Shown: positions 9,633-21,480 of the stretch, in pieces
How positions within the stretch are numbered: position 1 is the first letter of the stretch
Layout: the number at the start of each line of letters is the position of its first letter
Assembly: GCA_002914845.1 (NCBI GenBank)
Contig: JXTC01000155.1
Coordinates: 235,136-299,135 of the forward strand
Direction of reading: 5' to 3'
Source of the DNA: Trema orientale
Taxonomy: Eukaryota; Streptophyta; Magnoliopsida; Rosales; Cannabaceae
Length of the DNA: 64,000 bases
Notes under the pieces: generated by a model
What the model was told of the DNA's origin: nothing
The model's database searches: none
The model's input: only the letters and a program-made list of their open reading frames with translations
Made by a program: the position numbers and the translations under genes

Positions 9633-12267
9633 ATGCCTTCCCGAAGAAGAACGCTCTTGAAGGTCATCATCCTCGGTGACAGCGGGTCAGCTCTCTCTCT
9701 CTCTCTCTCTCTCGATTTGTATTTTGGGTGTTTGATTTTGGATGCTAGGGTTTCGTTTGAAGGATCTTTGTAGATCTTGCTTTAGAACTGAATTTTCTTG
9801 AACCCTAGTAATTGATATCGATTGCTACAATTCCTCGTCATGCAATTGTAGGATTGGTTATGATTCTATATGTATATGCTTTCTTTTTCCAAAAAGGCTG
9901 AGAAAGGTTACTTTTGTGTTCTTGAACCCTAGAATTGGTACCGTAGATACTTTTCTAGGTCCTTTGAATCATTTATTCTTGAGAATTCAATGTATGTGTT
10001 ATATATATATATATTTATATTTATATTATGATTTTATCAATTTGTTCTTTTTACCTGAGCCTATTTTCTATTGAGTACGGTCAATAGAGTTAGTAGGCAT
10101 AATTATGTTAATTCTTGAGACAATATTGTTAGTTAACTTTGGTTTTTATGTCAATTGCAGGGTGGGCAAGACCTCTTTGATGAATCAGTATCCTTTGACG
10201 CATGATCTTTAAGAAATCTATATGCAATTTTTCTTTGTTGTTGTTGTTGTTCAGTATATGACTTAAACTTACGATCAATTTGTTTAGTAACTTAATTTGA
10301 AGCAGCATCTTCTATGAGGTTTGTTTTTGTTTACCTTGACCCGATTTCTTATAGGTATGTAAATAAGAAGTTTAGCAATCAGTACAAGGCGACAATTGGA
10401 GCAGACTTTTTGACAAAAGAAGTGCAGTTTGAAGACAGGCTCTTCACCTTGCAGGTTTGATAATGCTTGTTTCAGCGACTGGCTTTTATCTTATTTTCTC
10501 ATTTACCATCCAAACTCGAAAGAAGGAAAAAAAAAAAAGGAAAACATGAAACAAACTTCCTTTTCCATTTAGTTTGGTTATTTTGTAGGGACTTTTAGAT
10601 TGTTTGCTTTAGGAACAGCTTGATGTGGAACTTTTGTTGCATTTCTCCTAATTTATTTGGTTGATTGACAGTAGAAAAGTAGGCAAGGAAGAGGAAGAAA
10701 GAGAAATAAAAAAAAAAAAAAAAGATTGATTATATGACATCTTGTAAAAGATCTTGATTATGTTGATGAAGTAAAAGAATGAGCTAACTTTCTGCAGAAA
10801 AACTCGAGCAAAATTGATTTACTTAGCACATTGTTGATATTGCATCTTTCAAGTGCTTGTTAACTCCATAATCTTCCTAAATTTAATTCTGGATAAAATT
10901 TGGTCCATATTTCATTTTGTTTTTGGTAGATTTGGGACACTGCTGGTCAGGAAAGATTCCAAAGCCTTGGAGTTGCTTTCTATCGTGGTGCTGATTGCTG
11001 TGTTCTTGTTTATGATGTCAATTCTATGAAATCCTTTGACAACCTTAACAATTGGAGGGAAGAATTCCTTATTCAGGTACATATTTAATTCATTGTTGAT
11101 CTTTTTTGGGTTCTGCTATGGTTTATTAGTTGCAACTTGAAATTCTGAACTTGCAGGCAAGCCCTTCAGATCCGGAAAATTTCCCTTTTGTTGTTATAGG
11201 AAACAAGATTGATGTAGATGGTGGAAATAGTAGAGTGGTATGTATTTTTTCATATTCGTTTGCATCCCTTTCTATATGCACATCCATGCACACACACAAA
11301 TGGACACAATCACCTTTAGTTCATATTTATATTTATGTTCATATTCAATATGCAACTTTAAGGACATGATATGTTTTTCCTATCAGTTTGGCATCCGTGT
11401 AACTTTCTGTTTATTCTCCAGGTTTCTGAGAAAAAAGCTCGAGCTTGGTGTGCATCAAAAGGGAATATCCCATACTTTGAGACCTCTGCTAAGGAAGGCA
11501 TTAATGTAGAAGAAGCTTTTCAATGCATAGCAAAAAATGCTTTGAAGAGCGGGGAGGAGGAAGAAATGTAAGTGAACCGAACTTCATTTGTTAAATTTAA
11601 ATAAGCTTTCACATATTATCTGCTGGTTCTTTTGTGGTTAGAGAATTTATTTTTACCTCAAAATGAAAATGTTGGGGAACATGGGGTTTTTTTTCGGTCG
11701 AATGTTAGGGAACTTGTTTAGATTACCAATTAGTTGCCTTGGAGTTTGAGCATCCGAAACTTCACCCTAGGTTGCTATGTTAATTGTCATGCTTGTGAGT
11801 TTCTACAGAAACATCTGACTATTTATATATATACATATTAGATTTTATTCAATAATTAAGGATAATGATACTGAAATAGAATTTTTTGTCACTGCCTAGC
11901 TGATTAGTTATCCATTTCCTTATTCTTCACATAACGGTATTATCTGCGATAGTTTATCTAAATAGAACTATAGAACTGTTATCCTGATCACTCCATTGAA
12001 ACTTGAAAATAAGTTGAGGGCTATCAGCATAATGTTTTATATACCCAAAGTTTTTTGTTGCCAATGCTGCAGTGAAAATATGAAATCTTACGATGAGTTT
12101 TTATTTCTTAAATTTGTATAGTTTGAATTATTTCTTTAAGTCCATAATTTCTCTTTGATTTATCTCTTTTGCCTCTTGCAAATTTGTTTTCTTTGTGAAG
12201 ATACTTGCCAGATACCATTGATGTTGCGAGCAACAGTCAGTCAAGGTCATCTGGATGTGAGTGCTAA
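9633..12267 (+). CDS. RABG3: Rab7-like small GTPase, RABG3 class
   Basis: Seven coding exons: 9633-9685, 10161-10187, 10355-10454, 10930-11076, 11157-11237, 11422-11567 and 12201-12267. Together they encode 206 residues, the usual RABG3 length. All introns are GT-AG and phases are continuous. Motifs: start [17 protein letters not shown]-loop GDSGVGKT (15-22); effector Thr40 in ATIGADF; WDTAGQE (62-68), with the catalytic Gln67; NKID (125-128); SAK (158-160); C-terminal SGCEC, a double-cysteine geranylgeranylation site. Rab7 GTPases act on late endosomes and the tonoplast, driving HOPS-dependent fusion and vacuolar traffic. Exon 2 is a 27-nt micro-exon that carries the end of the P-loop, including Lys21 and Thr22. 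The 5' leader has a CT repeat. Head-on to SWI3D downstream. The protein looks fully functional; the subclass (G3a-f) is not resolved. Confidence 0.96.
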
Positions 12268-14429
12268 GTATGGTGTACTGGATTCTTTCCCCTGTGGTAC
12301 AATAAATATGTTTAGACTGCAAACTGTGTGGCCATTTTTATTGGTAATATGTATGTGACTTCATTGTACATTAGTGTTTCTGGGTAACAAATCAGTCCTA
12401 TAAGTGCTTGTTGGGTTTGGTTGAATCATGCTTTTAGTTCCTTGTAAGTAATTTGATTCCGTCCTCGTTTCTTTATTATAGTAATCCTCAGTAGAAAAGG
12501 GTACAAAAAAAGTACTCTCTTCTGAATCGAAGGACGCTTTATGTCCTTCATCAATCAAATATTGCTCTCTTGTGATCATATAATATTCTATATGCAAGGG
12601 ACCAAATATAACGGAACAGCTAACAGTGGATGTCTCAAAAATGCCATTCAACATTGATAAAACTAGGAATTAGGTTTGGAAGCTCAAATTTTGGCAAACT
12701 AACGATGTTATAACCTGTCTCTTAAAATTGATGCAGATCGAATTTTTGACTACGCAGTTGATTGTAAAACGGTGTTGAGATTCGAGTGCGTCATTTGTTA
12801 TAGGTAGCGACGGACACTAATGAACGGCTTTGAAGCCACCTCCTTTGGTTTTAATTAGCTGGTCAACCATCCTCTTACCCACGGTAACATCAAATGATGG
12901 TCTTTTTTTAAGTGATCAAATCATTGCTGCTAAGAAAAGTACCGACGAATTAAGAAAAGATGAATTACCTTTTAGTGGGAGAAAAAGAAAAGTAACAAAG
13001 AATTTAGAAAAAATGAATCAACTCTTGATCGGAAAAAAATGAAAAAAAAAAAAAAAAGCAGTAGTTATTACGTTGCCCCTTCCTTCCAGTAGCTGAGGCC
13101 CGAGTTCCACCACTGAAAAGTCCCAAAGGAACTGTCCACGGTTCATGGATCGAAAGAAGGGTGATTTTTACTGTAGTTTTTAAGAGCGAAGGGCTTCTAA
13201 CATATGGAATTACTTTGTTAAATATCTTCCAATTTCTGGCTAAGATAGGGTATAGAGCACTATAATACGTGGGGATTACTTCGAAAATGAAAACCTGTAT
13301 TAATACAAAATGTACAACCCATGCTAGCAAATTATCTAACAAAAAAAACTTCTACAAAACGAAGCCATGCATTAGAAGGGGAATTTCCTCTATTCAGTAC
13401 TGAATCACCTATTTTATTATCCACAAATCGAATACTGCATGAAAGTTGCTTGGTAGTTAGCAGCCAGTGAGATAGTCACTTGCAAAATTACTTCAAGAGT
13501 CACTTTTCCTTGCGTTTTGTGCCCCTTTTAGATCTCTTTAAGCGGTCCAAGAATACTGCACAAGGCAGATTGCAGAGAGACATGCACAAGCAGAGAGTTA
13601 ATTAAGTCAAAGAAGTTGGTAAAAACTCAAACTCGAGAATTCGCCATCAGAAGAATTCCAAGCACACCATTAACAAGTCTAATAAGCCTCTGGTAAGGTA
13701 TTTCCTTTGTTACGTGAGCATACTGGTTCAATATTGTAAGAACACGGTGCCCTCGATTCAGATCAAGCCACCTGAATCTTCTTGCCATCAGAGTCAAAAC
13801 TACCCTTGCATTTGGGAACCTGCCAAGCCAAATTACGACGAACGAGACGATTAGACATTTCATATGTCAGGATCTTAAGAATAGAATGTAGATGAGACAA
13901 GCAAATATAAATGAGACCATCTTGTTGTGATTGGTCTGAATCAAATTATATTCTTCTACCCCCGACACAACCCCAGTTGAAAGGGAAACACATTAAAGAG
14001 AATAGACCCATCAAGTAGGACTGACAATAACCCTAGCAAAAGAGGCAAGTGATTCCATATCCCGAAAACTGACTTTCTCCCACAATTACTATCCCTCTAT
14101 GGGCTTTCCAAGGCATATAATTTCCAATTAAAGGGAGAAGCATTATATTTTCTTTTCTTATTTTTCATACAATTTTCTTTCTTATTCCTCTTTCGATCTT
14201 TACAAAAACCAACCGGCTCATCAAAATATTTCCTGTAAAGAAGCAATCCATCAACAATCAACATCTTGGCAACGTCTACCATTTCCAAGGTAATGTTCAG
14301 TGGGAAAAATAATCAATTTTCAAATAAGCGCCAAATAAATGGGTGGCTAACAAAAAGAACAAACAAATCAGTAACTCACTGGATGTAAAAAGTAGTTAAT
14401 TGTGGTGTATAAACTCCAACACATGCATT
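12268..14429. other. Convergent intergenic region, 3' UTRs
   Basis: Lies between the stop of the Rab gene (+) and the stop of SWI3D (-), so it must hold both 3' UTRs and terminators. Several short open frames occur (for example 13627-13863 on minus) but none resembles a family I recognise. A poly-A tract lies near 13038-13058. Polyadenylation sites could not be fixed by eye. Confidence 0.5.
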
Positions 14430-17400
14430 TCAAGTTTTAGTTTCAACAGAAAAAAGTTTGTCCTGGCAGTGAGGTTGGATTGAGTTACCTGTTGTTGTTG
14501 TGGACAATGGTATTGAAGGGGTAGGAGCCTCTGTCCCCATGGGTCTTGACATAGGTGGCCTCTGAGGAACCATGCCCAGTGGAGGTCTTGGAACTGAGCT
14601 AGCGACATTCATGCCAATTCTATTGGTAGGCACTGATGAGGGCGGCACCCTAGAAGAGGAAGCAGGTAAGCCAAGCCTGGCTGCGATTATCTGTGCCCGC
14701 TCATGGTAAAGTCGCTGCCTTGATCTGTCCAATTGCTCCCTAACCCTCATTAGGACATTTTCCATCTCATTAAAAAACCCTAACTTGGTTTCCAGTTTCT
14801 GCATCTGCAACGGAACAAAACCTCCAAAGAGTGAACTTCTACACTTATAAACAGACAACAATTACAGGGAGCCAATTGTCTGCAGATTACCTGCTTTTCT
14901 ATCAATAATGTCGAAAGTTGTCGGATTTGGTCTTCTTCCTGATTCGCTAGAAGTTTTGCCTTTACTGCTGCAGCTGAGATAGCAGAGACCGCAGCACGCT
15001 TTATTTTATCAATCTTGTCGTCTTCTTTTATCTCTGTATGGTTTTTTATGTTGCCATCTTTAGTATGATCATCAACTGGAAAGACCAAGCAAAACAAAAT
15101 CAGTATTCAAGAGCCTATACTTTTAGAATTGAATTCTCTCTTTATGGCCAAACAGACAAACACATACACCAAACTCTTCCCTCTTTGCAATCAGCATTTA
15201 GTAGTTTGTATATAAATAGAATGCATCAGTACCATGGATATTCATATCTGATCTAACATCACCATATATTCCCCTCACCCCACAAAACCCACTCCCACCC
15301 CACACAGACAACCAAACAGAAAATGCAATTATAGCATTTTACCAATATCTTTCTAGTATTGTTGATATCACTTCTTTTGATCACAAGAGGAAAGAGAGAA
15401 CTGTACTTGCTCTTTTTTCAACTGTTGCATTTGGTTCAGAAGGTTGTGAAGGTTCATTCTTTTCTGAGTGCTCAGAATGGGCCACCATATCTATGCCTCT
15501 TGGCGCCTCAGAAGGGGGTTTTCCAACTGAACTGGAAATTTCTGGTTGCTGATGCCCAGTCTTTTTCAGAGGCAGAGAATCAGCTAATACACCTACTTGA
15601 TCTAAAGTATCTGCAGAATCAGTAGGCTCCTTCACATTTGATGAAACTGTTTGTTGAAGCTCATTCTTTTCAGAGGGAACAGGTTCAGCCATTTCTACAT
15701 CCTTTGATATCTTTGTGGGTTCAGGAGGCTCTCCTGACTTCACTTCCGACTCCTTCACGGAACTCGGAAGAAGCTCCGCCCCAGACTTCAAATCAACTGA
15801 TCCCATCAAAGTTGATGGGGGTTGATCCTTTATTATCTCAGAAGTGCTCGATTTGTTTGATGTATTTAAACTACCGTGGGCTTCCTCACAAGCAATTACA
15901 ATATCTTGTTCTTTTGCATCATCCGATTTCTCTGGGGTTTCATGTTCAATATTTGAAGCGTCCAATGTTCTCTTTTCTTCAAGAACAGAATCTTGATTTT
16001 TCTCGCCAGAATGATCATTTGATAAATCCTCTTTCTGGCTTTTGTCTTCTAGGGTTTCTTCTTTTTGAGTCTCCCCAATAGTTGTTTCAGCAACAATGCT
16101 GCAAACAAGTTGCTAACGTAAGATACAACACAAGGATATACAGGAGACATGTATGATCCATAGAAAATTAAATACCTAGGCAACCCAGCTGGTTCCTTAT
16201 CATCATTTGGTGGATCTTCCAAAAGAAAGCAGTGCCTTGCAGCCAGCTCAATGCCTGGGGAGCTTCCAGATATGGATTTTAAAGAATTGTGAGCTGAAGC
16301 AGTTGCAACATCAGGTCCAACCAAATGTCCTAGGAAGGCTGCCTGAAAGAAGAAAAAGAAAATTCCTAAATTAAGGAATATAATATACATATAGAAGACC
16401 TACGTGTGCATAACTATAACGGGAATGCTAGCATGTTCTAATTGTAAAGTAAAAACTGGAAATTTAGTCTCCAATGATTAATGAAGGATGCAAACAAAAA
16501 TAACAGTGCAAATTTTGCAGGTTATTTTAAGTTTCGATGATAACATGACATTCCTCAGAGCTTCAAACAGGGGGAAAAAAAATGTTTGGAGTAACAATTT
16601 TTAGTTTGTCTGCAGAATACCATTTGCCACGCCATGAGATAACTTCAATCACATGTTCCTCATCTATGTCTTACCCATCTAGATAACTTCAATCACATGT
16701 TCCTCATCTATGTCTTACCCATCTACTGATAACCCAAACGCATGTATAGGCATGCAACTTACCAATGCCATGACGGGGTTCCCCACTTCTGCAAATGAAT
16801 GTGGTCCTTCAGGTGTGAGAGGATATCCAACAGCTTCAAATGCTTCCTTCAGAGCCTTCATTGCACAATTTTCTCCAGTATCCTGACCACCATTAGATTC
16901 ACTGCTATCCACCAATTTTGAAGTTTCCTGATCAACCATTAAATTGTCTTTATCTTCTGCTTTTAAAGTGTCCTGACTTGCTTTCACTTCGGTTGTTTCT
17001 TCTTTTGAAGTTTCCATTGGGGTAGTTGTGGACTGATTTTCATTAGCAGCAGTCTCAGCTTCAGTTGTTTCAGCAGCATCTTTGGGGGCTAATGAACCCT
17101 TATCACTGGAAGCTGGATCTGCAGCTTCTTTGGAACTGGAGTCGATATCATCATCAAGATCAAGAAAGGTATCCTCAATTGGCATTTGAACAAAGTGTAA
17201 TATGCATTGAGCTTTTGTTTTTGTAGCAACATGTTCTGCAATCTCATTCCAGTTTTCTTTATAGAGTTCTAATGCCTCAAGGAGGAGGAGGGTCTCCTGA
17301 TCTGTCCATTTCCCCCCGCTGAGCCCAGGAACCTCACCAGGCTCCATGAGAATAAAATCTGAAGATGACATGCCAGAGTCGAACCTCCCATTGTTAAAGC

Positions 17401-19816
17401 AATCAGTACATAAATCAAAATCTGCCTGTCAGATATGAATATAATCAGTAAAAATAGGACACCTCACTGTAAACTAAGATAAGTAGCAATTATAAATACT
17501 CCAGTAATCAGAAGGACATAGTTCCATGTTTCACTGCCTTTGGCCTCCCAAAGGTTGTAGGGTTCAGCAGGAGGAGCCAATATCAAAAGGAAATAAAAAA
17601 GGACAAAGTTTCTCATCACTGCCCAAAATAAATAGACTTCTTAGGTAAATTTCTCAAGGTTGCTTATTTTCTAAGTCATCACAGACTAATAATTGTAAAA
17701 CTAAAACACGAGCAAGATTTAGACAGAAGGATAAGGCCTTCTTATCCAATTCTATCATGCTTAAATGGCCCTTAACAACCAAATGGTTGGTTTTCTATTT
17801 GTAATAGTTGCTGTACTAGTGACTAATTATTAATTTATTGTCTATTCTTCAGATATAACTAAAATTAAGATCTTATGAATGTCAAATATAAAAACAGCAT
17901 GAGGGAAAAATAAGACCCCTGGAACCCTGTGAAAAGTTGAATGATCCTCAAAAAGCAATTTCCATACTCCACCCAAAAAACTAACACTTTACACAGAGCC
18001 CAAGAGGAAATTTTAAAAATTACATGATGCTAAAACAAAAGAGATAAACTTCTATTAAATTATTCGAAAGAAAGGATGTCAGCAGTCCCAGTGTTTTGGA
18101 TACTGTGGTAAACTGTGAGTATACCTTTCATACTCCAGAGTCTTTGGTTAGTAACAATTTTTTCCAGTGCCGTAGAGGTTTGAGCAAATAGTCAAATTCC
18201 AACTCCTGATAATAAGTACTATGGTTTGTAGTCAAAATCGTAGTCATCTGGTTGTAAATATCCCCAAACTTATAAAATTGATCTATGAGCATACAAATTC
18301 CAACACACAACAAATAACTCACTGCGTAAGGCCCAATTCAGGCATTGCAAAGCTTTGAGTATAGAAACTAAATTTTGCAATTCTCACTTAAACAAGTATT
18401 AGGTTGAGAAAATTCTATCTTAAAAAAGGAGAAAGTTTGAAAGTAAAATGCATGTCCTATGGAAAAGAACTACTAACCTGCTTCTGGCAATGGTAGCGCT
18501 TGCGAGAGCAATCAGCCGAACAAGAGTTGCAGTGGTACTCAACAGCTGGCCCCTCAGGCCTCACCAACTCTTCAGCAATTGAAGATTCAGGAAATAATCC
18601 AGATGACACAGCAGGAGCTGTGATATTATTCTTGGGAATAATAGGCATAGATGATTGTGGTGTTTCAAAGTGATACAACTTATCAGCCAATGAAACCTTT
18701 TCTGCTGCATCACTATCATCAGCGCCATCTATTGCGGAACTAGTAGGTGGGAATGGGTGGAAATTAATCAAACCCCAATGGTCCAAAAACTCCAATACCT
18801 CTTGTCTAGCATCCAAGTCTCCAACTTCAAGTTCTGACAAGTCTTTCGACTCAATCTGTGTGGTGGGATTTGCATGGAATTTCTTCATAATCCAGTTACG
18901 AATCTCCAAGTATATATCAGCGGTACGCGATTCAGACTTCCCATTAAAGAAAGATGGCAATGTGCGTTCCTCAATGGGGTGGATATTTGTCCATGAAAAC
19001 CATCCTAAAAAGAGAAAAAAAGAAAAAGAAAAATGGAAAACCACTTGGATTATAAAAACAAACTGCAATTCTGCCCACATGATCAAAACTCGAATGCATT
19101 AGGAATCAAACTCTACCAAGTTCTTCCCATAGTTCCATTTTTAAGCGAAGAGCAACAAACAATTATGATTGAGATAAAATTCAATTTCGACAGGATCAAG
19201 TTCTAAGGCAGCTAAATTAAGTTGCATTGTTTGACCTAACTGGGTGCCAAAGCAAACAAATAATTCCAGCTTAACTAAGTTCAAAATTTCAATTCCTTAC
19301 CAACACAAACGATAAATATAAGCAAAAACAGAAGAAGGTTTAAGATAAGAAGAGGAATTGAAACTCACCACAATGACTAGGAACCACGTGAACGCTTGTA
19401 CTACGAGATCTAATGGCCTCGAACTTGGCCTCAAGCCCAGCCTCCAAAGCTTCCAATTCGCTCTCTCTCCTCAATTCCTCGGCTAAAGCCACCATTGCTT
19501 CTCCAGCCAAGCCGCCAGGGAGCTTGGCTTTATCAGCTGGCTTCGCACCAGAAGCCGACGCCGAAGCCGAAGCGAGGTTGCTGGGCCCCTGGCGAGCCCT
19601 AGTCAAAGGGCCGTTGTGGATCGGAGGGTGAGCGAGAGAAGACTTATCACGAGTGACGCGCTTCGACGACGTGGATGAAGAGCCTGACGAGCCGAGGCTG
19701 CTTGCTTTTCGTTTGTGAGCTCCGGCCCGGCGCCGCGATGAGGTTGGCTCGGCGGCCGGAGACGATTCTCCGCCCGCCGGAGTTAGGGTTCCGGCGTCCC
19801 GGCGTTTCTCCTCCAT
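14430..19816 (-). CDS. SWI3D: SWI/SNF complex subunit SWI3D
   Basis: Seven coding exons on minus: 19816-19369, 19004-18478, 17425-16763, 16342-16176, 16098-15407, 15075-14891 and 14804-14430. They give 1018 residues; Arabidopsis SWI3D is of similar size. All junctions are GT-AG and in phase. Domains: basic Ser/Ala-rich N-terminus; SWIRM about 151-240 ([16 protein letters not shown], then [20 protein letters not shown]); ZZ zinc finger about 306-342 ([22 protein letters not shown]), which sets SWI3D apart from most other SWI3 paralogues; SANT/Myb about 364-412 ([26 protein letters not shown]); long acidic low-complexity linker; C-terminal coiled-coil helix about 845-945 ([40 protein letters not shown]); end [14 protein letters not shown]3D is a core scaffold of BRM-type nucleosome remodellers in the nucleus. 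The exon 3/4 intron holds a 44-bp tandem duplication. No lesion seen. Confidence 0.96.
16637..16724. repeat. 44-bp tandem duplication in a SWI3D intron
   Basis: Two identical 44-bp copies (16637-16680, 16681-16724) start AGATAACTTCAATCACATG and end CTTACCCATCT. The second ends about 40 bases from the donor of the exon 3/4 intron. Identity suggests it is recent. Confidence 0.9.
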
Positions 19817-21480
19817 GGAAGGGCGGGTTTTCTGTTCTCTGAGAGAGGGAGTGTGATTCTCTGTGTGCCAGTCTCCCGAGTCGGGAAGATTGTACTGAGA
19901 TTTTGTGTTGGTTCTAAATTGTCATTGCCACCGCTCTATTTCTAGCTTCCACTCTGCCTTAACGCGTTTCACTGGGCAATCAGAGGTGTGAATAGCTTGG
20001 AAGAAGCAAAAAGTCAATAGCCACGCCCACTGCCACACCTTGGACATTGTACCACCCAACCACACCGCACTCACCCCTATGTTAGATGGTTTGCACCCTT
20101 CGTGGAGAATGGGATGTAGAAAGTAAAAATTTATTTTTATCTTTTATTTTTTGTCGGAAAAAATAAAGGTGTTTTATCCTGAGACTTTTACTAAAATTAA
20201 TGCTATAGAACACTATATGATGTTCAGCACCACATGATGTGTTAGTTTGTTATTGACTAATTATAATTATATTTCATGTGCAATTTATGTGGGACCCAAT
20301 TTATTAATTAGAATTATCGATAACAGACTGATACGTCGTTGTAGTGTTGGACACTATTAGTACTTTTAATATTACTCTTTTACTAATGGCCTCGTAGTCA
20401 TAAAAGGACTTATGTCAAAATAATTCTTATTATCATGTCAATAATGTCATTATATATGTCACGCCTTTAAAATTAAGTAGATATATTCTTCTCTAATAAA
20501 CTCAAAATACTTTATAATACCCGGCCACCTAAAACACCCGCTAGTATTTGATTGCGTTTGATCATGTGTTTAACTTTGGTCAAACATAGGCTTAAGATTT
20601 CTTTTTCAATCGACCTTATTCAAAAATTTTCAATTGGTCAAATTTTAGGGTGGCAAAAATAAGTTTGGAATTTTTCATTAATGAAAAATCTAATTCTATA
20701 AGTAATTTATATTTTGTTCGGTTTTTTAATAATAAGCTTTAAAAGATGGTCTGAATTGATAAAGCACTAGAATAATATTGATTATTGAGTAAGATTTACT
20801 AAAGAGAAAAAAAAAAAAACAAAAGTTGATTTTACTAATGACTCTTAACTTGTCATTATTATGTGTTTTGTATTGTTTCTCCTTTGTTATTTTCACATGG
20901 TAACGTGGTCTCTGAGTTTGGAAATATGTGACAATTAAGTTTTTTATGTTAATGGTTGCTAAATATGGGACACAAGTATTTAATTTCTTTTCGAAAGAAA
21001 ATGTTGGACAAAATTGAATACTTACAAATTACATGTAAGGTTTTCAGAGGACAAAATTAGAATTTTACTAGTATTCTTTGGTTTGGAGAGAAAATGAAAC
21101 TAAATTTTAAGATTTGTGATTCTTTTTTTAGGGATTAAGATTCGTAATTTTATTGCTATCTTTTTGTCTACTCACACTACTTTTCACCATATTTTTAAAT
21201 AGATTTATTTTATTTAGTCAAAGAACCTTAGATAAAACTATATTTCAATACAAAGTTTGGAGAATGCCTTCTTTTTACACACTCAGTAAAACACAAGTAT
21301 TTTTAACAGACATATTTGTAAACACCATTGATTTAACAATGACAATTACATTAACTATCTATTGTAAATATTGGTGCGAATTTTCATACTTGAACCAACG
21401 CACATCACGCTTCATCTGTTGGTTTTTATTGAAAGAGTCCAAAATCTAGATTTGATGTTGGTGATCGTTCGTACATCTTT
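19817..21480. other. SWI3D 5' flank and AT-rich spacer
   Basis: The first roughly 200 bases hold the SWI3D 5' leader and promoter, read leftward. GC content is higher here than in the remaining spacer. The segment 20190-20400 resembles an old MITE (a TATAGAACACTATATGATG start and a GTGTTGGACACTATTAGTA-like end) but its ends are not clear. No other gene seen. Confidence 0.4.

Noticed and set aside
12361-13342. Several frames of 70-112 codons between Rab and SWI3D
   Set aside because: Low-complexity or antisense to 3' UTR; no domain seen.
13627-13863. 78-codon minus frame with a possible splice acceptor (TTGGCAG)
   Set aside because: No recognisable family; more likely the downstream region of SWI3D. 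RNA-seq would decide.
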